From an uncultured Porphyromonadaceae bacterium (GTDB lineage: Bacteria; Bacteroidota; Bacteroidia; Bacteroidales; Barnesiellaceae_A): 5,811 nt of DNA. Positions 1 through 4,344 of the stretch are shown here, one piece after another (the stretch's first letter is position 1; the number at the start of each line of letters is the position of its first letter). Where the stretch lies: contig UQMR01000102.1 in the NCBI GenBank assembly GCA_900542255.1, positions 1 through 5,811 on the forward strand, read 5' to 3'. A program made the position numbers and the translations under genes. A model generated the notes under the pieces. The model did not search any database, was not told where the DNA came from, and worked only from the letters and a program-made list of their open reading frames with translations.

Positions 1-124
1 GGAAGAACACGAATTACCTTTGCCTGTGGTTATGGGGACTCGGCTACGGTATGCTTGTTTTTCCCGATATGTTTTTATTCCGTAAGATTGCAGCCGTTTA
101 TATGGCCTTTTCAGAAAGAAATGT

Positions 125-132
125 TATCTTTG
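125..132 (+). promoter_or_regulatory. Candidate -7 promoter element
   Basis: TATCTTTG followed by CA matches the Bacteroidetes -7 consensus TAnnTTTG exactly and is the same ten bases as the galE -7 region. I see no good -33 TTTG at the expected 19-21 bp upstream, and no convincing gene follows, only a 30-codon frame at 161-253. It may be a chance match inside a partial gene. Confidence 0.25.
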
Positions 133-176
133 CAGGTGAGATAAAGAGTTATTTGAAAGCATGAGAAATATGGCGG

Positions 177-200
177 TTCGGAACAGTCCGGCTTTTTCTT
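177..200 (+). terminator. Weak possible terminator
   Basis: CGGA (179-182) and TCCG (187-190) form a short stem around an ACAG loop, extendable by one G-U pair, and are followed by GCTTTTTCTT. The stem is short. It would fit as the terminator of a gene ending at TGA 162-164, but that gene is itself uncertain. Confidence 0.3.
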
Positions 201-301
201 ATCCATTGCCCGTTCTCGTGCGAGTTTTATCCAATCTGTTGATAGTCAAATAAAACCTACCTGATTACAACAAATATACGAAAAGGCGAGAGCAGAAAAA
301 A

Positions 302-320
302 CAAGCTCGCTTGATTTTTT
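302..320. terminator. Terminator-like hairpin at left end of array
   Basis: CAAG (302-305) and CTTG (310-313) pair around a CTCG loop. They are preceded by six A and followed by ATTTTTT, so the element could act on either strand. It sits where the complete units have their GAAAAC/GTTTTC hairpin, so it may simply be a diverged repeat part. The stem is only 4 bp. Confidence 0.35.
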
Positions 321-345
321 ATGCCGAGCCGCAGCCTATATTATC

Positions 346-377
346 CAAATATAGTGAAAGGCGAGTGCAGAGACAAA
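346..377 (-). promoter_or_regulatory. Consensus-like Bacteroidetes promoter inside repeat unit 1
   Basis: Read on the minus strand, TTTG (plus 374-377), exactly 20 nt, then TATATTTG (plus 346-353) matches both halves of the Bacteroidetes consensus TTTG-N19-21-TAnnTTTG. Transcription would run leftward from about position 340. Unit 2 keeps TATATTTG but not the upstream TTTG, and unit 3 has TATATTTA. No recognisable gene follows on the minus strand within the window, and the small hairpin at 302-320 could stop such a transcript early. Confidence 0.4.
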
Positions 378-617
378 CGAAAACGAAGTTTTCAGATTTG
401 GCTATGCCGAGCCGCAGCCTATATTATCCAAATATAGTGAAAGGCGAGTGCAGAGAGTGGCGGAAACGAAGTTTTCAGATTTGTCTATGCCGAGCCGCAG
501 CCTATATTATCTAAATATAGTGAAAGGCGAGTGCAGAGAGTGGCGGAAACGAAGTTTTCGAAGTTTGGCTATGCCGAGCCGCAGCCTATATAACAGGAGC
601 GAAGCAGTAAGGCAGAC

Positions 618-664
618 AAAAAGAAAGGGCAATGCAAATGTAAGTTGTACCATTTGCATTGCCC
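618..664 (-). terminator. Rho-independent terminator downstream of the portal gene
   Basis: A perfect 14-bp inverted repeat, GGGCAATGCAAATG (627-640) and CATTTGCATTGCCC (651-664), encloses a 10-nt loop. Read on the minus strand the stem is followed by TTTCTTTTTG, a good T tract. On the plus strand the bases after it (GACACAACC) are not T-rich. It lies about 113 nt beyond the portal stop codon, with no gene between, and is therefore the likely 3' end of the portal transcript. Confidence 0.75.
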
Positions 665-742
665 CGACACAACCCGACACCTCTTGCCAAGAGACACAGA
701 GGCGGGGAAGCGGTTGCGTTGTTTTACCTTCAATAACGGAAT

Positions 743-768
743 GGGGGCTCTCATGGATGATAGCCCCC
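743..768 (-). other. Stable hairpin just after the portal stop codon
   Basis: GGGGGCT (743-749) and AGCCCCC (762-768) pair. The stem continues through one mismatch with TCA/TGA, leaving a TGGA loop on the plus strand. It begins 8 bp from the portal stop codon. Neither side has a T tract, so it is more likely a 3'-UTR stabilising structure than a terminator. Confidence 0.45.
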
Positions 769-776
769 TGATACTG

Positions 777-2732
777 TTACACCCCGGTGGGTAGTACGAC
801 GGGCTGTTGTGCGGGTTGGGTAGCCGGCGGCACGGAGGGTTGCTCACCGGGCTGCATGGCGGACATGGCTGAGGCGGCGGCGAGCTGTTCCTCGGCTTCG
901 ACCCGGAGCCGCTGCAAGAGCTTGTCGGCAAAGGGGAATGCACCTGTTTCGAGAAGCGACTGCAACGAGATGTGACCGGCATTGAAGAGAGCCAGCAGGA
1001 AATCGTTGGAGACTTGCCTGTATACGGGAGACTTTACAGACTCGGCTATCGTGAGGTCAAACTCGGTATTGCGCACCTCCTCGGGGGTGTAGGTGCCGGC
1101 ATCTTTCCCGCAAGAACTTCCGGCAATGGCTATATAGCGCTCATCGTCGTAGAATTGCTGTATGGTCTTCATGATTTTGGTGTCGCGCTCCTCCCGGAAT
1201 ATCTTGAACGACTCGAAGATATCGAGGAGGTTGGTAGCCGAGTATTGTATTTGCTGGGCATACAGGGAGGAGGCTGTACCGCCGGGCACTGTCTTTCCTT
1301 GCATGGCGCTGTGTACGCCCGATATATCTTCGAGCAACCGCATCTGCAACGAGAGCAACTCATAGGCTCCTACATTGGTGGCATTGACAGATATCTGCTG
1401 CGGCATGGTATCGCCGGGCTTGGGGCGGAATGGTATGACGCCGTTGTAGCGACTCCACTCGGATGCGATGTCGTCGAGGGTCATGCCGTCGGGAATCTGG
1501 TCTTCGGGGAAAAGCAACACCCCTTTGGCACTGCTGCCCATGATGAAATCAATCATCGTAATCAGACGGTTGATGTAGCGCTGCTGGTCGATGACATCTT
1601 CTACAAACGAATGTATCTCACCATCGAGAAGCGGATAGAGCCTGAGGGCATAGGGATGCTCGCCATGCCAATAGGGAGACTCGCCTTCGTCGAGTATGTC
1701 GCCCAACGGCGAGAGGAAGCGGTAATACCAGAAGTTGTCGACAAACCACTCGGTCTCTATCACCGGCACATTGTCTTCCTCGACGCCTTGTTCGGCAGCG
1801 GCGGCTTTGCGCTCACGGTTGATTTGCTCTATGTGGCTGCGCTCGTCGATGTCGACTTTGTAATATTCACCTGTGAGGATGTCGTGACAACGGAGGCGAG
1901 GACGGCTCTCGAGCTTCCACACCTCGATAACCCGACACAAATCTGTCGCTACGGGCATATAGAAACCGAGGTTGTCGAGCCGCTCGCCGGTAAGCGTATC
2001 GTAGGTGTGGTAGAGATTCTCTTCGGTCACGTCGCCGTATATCTCTGCGAGCCGTTTTGCACCGGCTTCGTCGCCTGCGGAGAAACGGGCTATCACATCG
2101 GAGAGTGACATGTCGTGCAGCTCCCCTATGAGCGTACAGTCCCACAAGCGGGTATCTTCCATGTTGTTGAAAAATATGCGTGACGGCGGTATGGCATCGA
2201 CCCATACATCTTGTTTGCCGCGCCGATAGCCGTACCCTATTTTGTGGAAGCAACTGCCCGAGATGAGAAACTCTTCCAGCGTGCGGCTGTCTAACTCATA
2301 TAACCGGTTGTGCTGATAGGCATATTGCATGGTGGCACTCATGAGCTCGCCCAGCTCTTGCTCGCGACGGTCGCGTGCCACGCAGACGGGCTCGGTCTGC
2401 ATGGAGCGGAACTGCCCCAGGACGCTCTTGATGAGTTGTCGTATCATGTTGTTTTTGAGCGGCACCTTGCCTTGCTCGCGCAGGTACTGCTCCTCGGTAA
2501 CGGTACGCCCATCGGGCAGAAGCACGGTGTCGCCCCACTGTTTCCCGAAGGTATAGTTGCGGTTGCGCACCCGTTGCCGGCGGTATGCGTCTATGGCATC
2601 CCATGCGGCATGGGCCTCTTCGAGTACGGCAAATCCTTCGCGGGCAAATGTAGATACGGCCGGCATGGCCTCCTTATCGCCTTGCGGCATCAGCTTGCGG
2701 CGGTTATACGTACGATAATTGGCAGATTTCAT
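777..2732 (-). CDS. Phage portal protein (P22-type), apparently solitary
   Basis: The 651-residue product resembles tailed-phage portal proteins of the P22-like group. In phages these form the dodecameric ring at the capsid vertex through which DNA is packaged and ejected. Seen in order: a basic N-terminus (1-20); an early helical and aromatic segment with GKQWGD (63-68); KNNMIRQLIKSVLGQFR (93-109), the typical N-x-I-x-x-x-I-x-x-x-x-G portal segment; a segment containing ISGSCFHKIGYGYRRG (157-172) with IPPSRIFFNN (181-190); VEDVIDQQRYINRL (377-390) before a hydrophobic stretch (391-408); LLEDISGVHSAMQG (466-479); a long helical run to QQFYDDERYIAIAG (525-538); and a Gln/Pro-rich tail (627-651). 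The reading frame is intact. ATG at 2732 is preceded by AAAAGAACAATTAT, A-rich with no clear Shine-Dalgarno; Met15 and Met23 are alternative starts. No terminase, protease, capsid or tail gene is visible. A terminator follows and galE lies divergently upstream. By eye its composition resembles galE, giving no sign of recent transfer. Family call is confident; cellular role is unknown. Confidence 0.85.
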   Translation of the reverse strand: MKSANYRTYNRRKLMPQGDKEAMPAVSTFAREGFAVLEEAHAAWDAIDAYRRQRVRNRNYTFGKQWGDTVLLPDGRTVTEEQYLREQGKVPLKNNMIRQLIKSVLGQFRSMQTEPVCVARDRREQELGELMSATMQYAYQHNRLYELDSRTLEEFLISGSCFHKIGYGYRRGKQDVWVDAIPPSRIFFNNMEDTRLWDCTLIGELHDMSLSDVIARFSAGDEAGAKRLAEIYGDVTEENLYHTYDTLTGERLDNLGFYMPVATDLCRVIEVWKLESRPRLRCHDILTGEYYKVDIDERSHIEQINRERKAAAAEQGVEEDNVPVIETEWFVDNFWYYRFLSPLGDILDEGESPYWHGEHPYALRLYPLLDGEIHSFVEDVIDQQRYINRLITMIDFIMGSSAKGVLLFPEDQIPDGMTLDDIASEWSRYNGVIPFRPKPGDTMPQQISVNATNVGAYELLSLQMRLLEDISGVHSAMQGKTVPGGTASSLYAQQIQYSATNLLDIFESFKIFREERDTKIMKTIQQFYDDERYIAIAGSSCGKDAGTYTPEEVRNTEFDLTIAESVKSPVYRQVSNDFLLALFNAGHISLQSLLETGAFPFADKLLQRLRVEAEEQLAAASAMSAMQPGEQPSVPPATQPAQQPVVLPTGV

Positions 2733-2761
2733 ATAATTGTTCTTTTGGATGAATGATACCG

Positions 2762-2769
2762 CAAAGTAA
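2762..2769 (-). promoter_or_regulatory. Possible weak -7 element of the portal gene
   Basis: On the minus strand TTACTTTG followed by C differs from TAnnTTTG at one position and lies 29 nt before the portal ATG. The nearest TTG upstream is 24 nt away, beyond the usual 19-21 nt spacing. It is the best candidate within 100 bp of the start, but weak. Confidence 0.3.
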
Positions 2770-2875
2770 AGTGCTGCTTACAAGAGTATTGTGCAATAGG
2801 ATGATGTTGTGCTTGGAGGTGCAATGAGAGAGCCAATATTGGGGGTGCGGAGCGCTCTTGCCTTGCCGCTGCTGC

Positions 2876-2899
2876 ATGCCGGCATCTGTGCCGGGGCAT
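2876..2899. other. GC-rich hairpin beyond the small-RNA terminator
   Basis: CCGGCA (2879-2884) and TGCCGG (2889-2894) pair around TCTG. Flanking ATG (2876-2878) and CAT (2897-2899) extend the stem past a two-base bulge. It directly adjoins the T tract of the minus-strand terminator on the portal side, so it would fold only in a transcript that reads through. Its role is unknown. Confidence 0.45.
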
Positions 2900-2938
2900 A
2901 AAAAAACGTGACGCCTATCCTCACGGATTGCCGTCACG
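2900..2938 (-). terminator. Canonical rho-independent terminator, 168 nt before the portal start
   Basis: CGTGACG (2907-2913) and CGTCACG (2932-2938) form a 7-bp outer stem. Inside, ATCC (2917-2920) and GGAT (2925-2928) form a second stem which on the minus strand is capped by GTGA, a GNRA-type tetraloop. On the minus strand the hairpin is followed by seven T (plus 2900-2906). On the plus strand no T tract follows, so the signal is for leftward transcription that began between here and galE. Confidence 0.8.
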
Positions 2939-3014
2939 CAGCTCTTATTAGAGCTTATCCCATAAAAATTAGGGAGGGGTTTATCTTTTCTTGTATATCA
3001 AGTTCTTTTTCTTA
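2900..3014 (-). ncRNA. Candidate ~115-nt small RNA between the portal gene and galE
   Basis: A minus-strand promoter (3020-3051) and a canonical minus-strand terminator (2900-2938) lie about 115 nt apart with no open frame between them; the only ATG inside is followed after one codon by TAA. From 5' to 3' the predicted RNA has an A-rich, mostly unpaired leader, a C-rich stretch ACCCCUCCCU (plus 2971-2980), a hairpin AGCUCU-AAUA-AGAGCU (plus 2940-2955), and the terminator stem with its GNRA-capped inner helix. It does not show the conserved GGAA/AGCA loop of SRP RNA, nor features of tmRNA or 6S RNA that I can recognise. The exposed C-rich stretch is complementary to purine-rich GGAGG-type sequences and is a possible pairing region. 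Alternatively this is the attenuated leader of the portal gene. The 5' end is an estimate. Confidence 0.5.
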
Positions 3015-3019
3015 CTCTG

Positions 3020-3051
3020 CAAAGCTATCATTATATTTTGAGAAATGCAAG
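3020..3051 (-). promoter_or_regulatory. Bacteroidetes promoter for the candidate small RNA
   Basis: On the minus strand CTTG (plus 3048-3051) is followed by exactly 20 nt and then TAGCTTTG plus C (plus 3020-3027). The -7 element matches TAnnTTTG fully and the -33 element matches TTTG at three of four bases, with ideal spacing. A start near 3014 would be expected. It is divergent from the galE promoter. Confidence 0.55.
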
Positions 3052-3136
3052 CGAAAGGCCGTTTTTATTGTATCGCCCGACGGGAGACCGATGAAATTAA
3101 AGGGGGCATATCGTTCCGTATTGCTCTCGTTTATAT

Positions 3137-3144
3137 TATCTTTG
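3137..3144 (+). promoter_or_regulatory. galE -7 promoter element
   Basis: TATCTTTG followed by CA matches the Bacteroidetes -7 consensus TAnnTTTG and lies 41 nt upstream of the galE ATG. At the -33 position there is only TTCC (3114-3117, spacing 19), a poor match to TTTG. Transcription probably starts near 3150, giving a short AT-rich leader of about 35 nt. Confidence 0.6.
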
Positions 3145-3185
3145 CAACATCAATAAAAACAATAGCGTTTAATTTTAATTATACT

Positions 3186-4220
3186 ATGGGAAAAAAGATT
3201 CTGGTGACCGGCGGTGCAGGATATATCGGCTCGCACACGGTTGTAGAACTGCAAAATGCAGGTTATGAAGTTGTAGTGGTAGATAACTTGTCGAATTCCA
3301 ACGAGGAGGTGCTCGACGGCATTAGCCGCATCACCGGCATACGCCCGGCTTTTGAGAAACTCGACTGCCGCGACAAAGAGGCTATGCGCTCGGTATTCAC
3401 GAAATACGAGGGGATAGAGGGTATCATACACTTTGCCGCCAGCAAGGCTGTGGGCGAGTCGGTGAAGATGCCGCTGCTCTACTATCGCAATAATCTTGTA
3501 TCGTTGCTGAACCTGCTCGACCTCATGCCCGAGTTTGGGGTGAAGGGTATCGTCTTCTCGTCGTCGTGCACCGTGTACGGACAACCCGATGTCTTGCCCG
3601 TAGACGAGACGGCTCCGATAAAACCTGCGGTTTCGCCTTACGGAAATACCAAACAGATTTGCGAAGAGATTATTACCGACACGATACATGCGGGAGCTCC
3701 TTTCCGCGCCATCTTACTGCGCTACTTCAACCCGATAGGTGCACATCCGAGCGCCGAAATCGGCGAGTTGCCGCAAGGGGTACCGCAAAACCTTGTGCCT
3801 TACCTTACGCAGGCTGCCATGGGCATACGCAAGGAACTGAGCGTCTTCGGCGATGACTATAACACGCCCGACGGTTCTTGCATACGTGATTATATCAATG
3901 TCGTAGACCTTGCCAAAGCGCATGTCATTGCGGTAGACCGCATGGTAGAGAATCGCTCGGCCGAAGCGGTTGAGGTATTCAACTTGGGAACGGGCCGCGG
4001 CGTATCGGTTCTGGAACTGATTGCTGCTTTTGAGCGGGCTACGGGTGTTCCTGTGCCTCATAAGATTACGGGCAGACGCGAAGGCGATATAGAACAAGTG
4101 TGGGCCAATCCCGAAAAGGCAAACAAGGTGCTGGGCTGGACGGCTCAGGAGAGCCTCGACGATACGCTGGCCTCGGCATGGAAATGGCAAGTAAAATTGC
4201 ACGAGCGCGGTATCATGTAA
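3186..4220 (+). CDS. galE: UDP-glucose 4-epimerase
   Basis: This 344-residue cytosolic enzyme interconverts UDP-galactose and UDP-glucose using tightly bound NAD+, as the last step of the Leloir pathway and as a supply route for UDP-galactose in glycan synthesis. It is a short-chain dehydrogenase-type protein: the NAD-binding GGAGYIGSH motif spans residues 9-17, Asp33 ends the second strand, and HFAASKAVGES is at 82-92. The catalytic set is Ser127 (in SSSCTVYG), Tyr152 and Lys156 (in SPYGNTK), with the 25-residue Ser-Tyr spacing of E. coli GalE. The substrate region has RYFNPIGAHP and the C-terminal RREGD motif. Length is typical and the frame is complete. I chose ATG 3186 because the motif begins at once after it and the promoter lies just upstream; the 47 codons open before it would cross that promoter. 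The leader lacks a Shine-Dalgarno, as is usual in this phylum. Val305 occupies the position of E. coli Tyr299, which limits substrate size, so UDP-GlcNAc/GalNAc epimerisation is also possible. Transcribed alone and convergent with the transporter. Confidence 0.97.
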   Translation: MGKKILVTGGAGYIGSHTVVELQNAGYEVVVVDNLSNSNEEVLDGISRITGIRPAFEKLDCRDKEAMRSVFTKYEGIEGIIHFAASKAVGESVKMPLLYYRNNLVSLLNLLDLMPEFGVKGIVFSSSCTVYGQPDVLPVDETAPIKPAVSPYGNTKQICEEIITDTIHAGAPFRAILLRYFNPIGAHPSAEIGELPQGVPQNLVPYLTQAAMGIRKELSVFGDDYNTPDGSCIRDYINVVDLAKAHVIAVDRMVENRSAEAVEVFNLGTGRGVSVLELIAAFERATGVPVPHKITGRREGDIEQVWANPEKANKVLGWTAQESLDDTLASAWKWQVKLHERGIM

Positions 4221-4255
4221 GCGCCTGATGGCATAATATAACAACCCTATAAAAC

Positions 4256-4297
4256 ATCCCCTGCTTGCAGCCTCGACAAGGGCGACAAACAGGGGAT
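4256..4297. terminator. Shared terminator between convergent genes
   Basis: ATCCCCTG (4256-4263) and CAGGGGAT (4290-4297) form an 8-bp stem. The 26-nt loop can fold again through CTTG (4264-4267) and CAAG (4277-4280). On the plus strand the stem is followed by TGTCTTATCTTCTT, and on the minus strand by GTTTTATAG. It lies 35 bp after the galE stop and 47 bp after the transporter stop (on the other strand), so it can serve both. The T tracts are interrupted. Confidence 0.65.
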
Positions 4298-4344
4298 TGT
4301 CTTATCTTCTTGCAGCGGCACCGGCCGGTCACGGGCGGTGTGTA

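Larger units (their letters stand above)
1..270. other. Left-edge region with no supportable gene
   Basis: I find no gene here that I can defend. On the plus strand one frame stays open from the window edge to TGA at 162-164 (about 53 codons), another to TAA at 142-144, and a third to TAA at 83-85. Any one of these could be the 3' end of a gene starting outside the window, and none gives a peptide I recognise. On the minus strand one frame is open across 1-123 but has no start codon inside the window. An AT-rich inverted repeat lies at 224-230/250-256 (GTTTTAT/ATAAAAC). The stretch is less GC-rich than the three genes to the right, as expected for intergenic DNA or a gene end. Confidence 0.4.
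271..590. repeat. Tandem array of ~83-bp intergenic repeats
   Basis: The 20-base core atgccgagccgcagcctata occurs four times, starting at 321, 404, 487 and 571, with spacings of 83, 83 and 84 bp. Units 321-403, 404-486 and 487-570 are complete. The copy at 571 stops after the core, and 271-320 is a degenerate half unit (CAAATATACGAAAAGGCGAGAGCAG). Each unit contains a palindrome CTATATT-5 nt-AATATAG (336-354 in unit 1; partly degraded in unit 3) and a second short hairpin GAAAC-GAA-GTTTTC. Short motifs CGAGCCGCAG and CGAGTGCAG recur within each unit. Units 2 and 3 share GTGGCGGAAACG, whereas unit 1 has ACAAACGAAAACG, so units 2 and 3 look like the more recent duplication. Open frames across the array repeat the same peptide because the DNA repeats, and I do not regard them as genes. 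Similar repeats are, from memory, common between genes in Bacteroidales. Confidence 0.9.

Noticed and set aside
171..195. Fragment resembling a tRNA T arm (GGTTCGGAAC)
   Set aside because: No acceptor, anticodon or D arm can be built around it.
111..253. Two ~30-codon frames, plus 161-253 and minus 111-206
   Set aside because: They overlap each other, have no clear start signals or recognisable sequence, and are of a length expected by chance.
271..590. CRISPR array
   Set aside because: The whole 83-bp unit repeats; there are no unique spacers between short repeats and no cas genes.
311..771. Plus-strand open frames of 67 and 107 codons across the repeat array
   Set aside because: The peptides repeat because the DNA repeats; they lack credible start contexts and are interrupted differently in each unit.
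569..982. Minus-strand open frame of 137 codons overlapping the 3' end of the portal gene
   Set aside because: It overlaps the portal coding sequence in another frame and runs through the terminator stem; the product is low-complexity Pro/Ser/Cys.
972..2108. Long plus-strand open frame of 378 codons
   Set aside because: It is fully antisense to the portal gene, whose product has recognisable family segments. Its own translation shows no domain, and it arises from the composition of the opposite strand.
2824..2901. 25-codon plus-strand frame preceded by GGAGGT (2815-2820)
   Set aside because: The spacing to the ATG is only 3 nt, this phylum rarely relies on Shine-Dalgarno sites, no promoter precedes it, and it coincides with the hairpin at 2876-2899.
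2704..2937. 77-codon minus-strand frame upstream of the portal gene
   Set aside because: It overlaps the terminator stem and the portal start in another frame and has no recognisable features.
4319..4340. Short hairpin CACCG/CGGTG just after the transporter stop
   Set aside because: Only 5 bp with a 12-nt loop and no T tract; the hairpin at 4256-4297 explains termination better.
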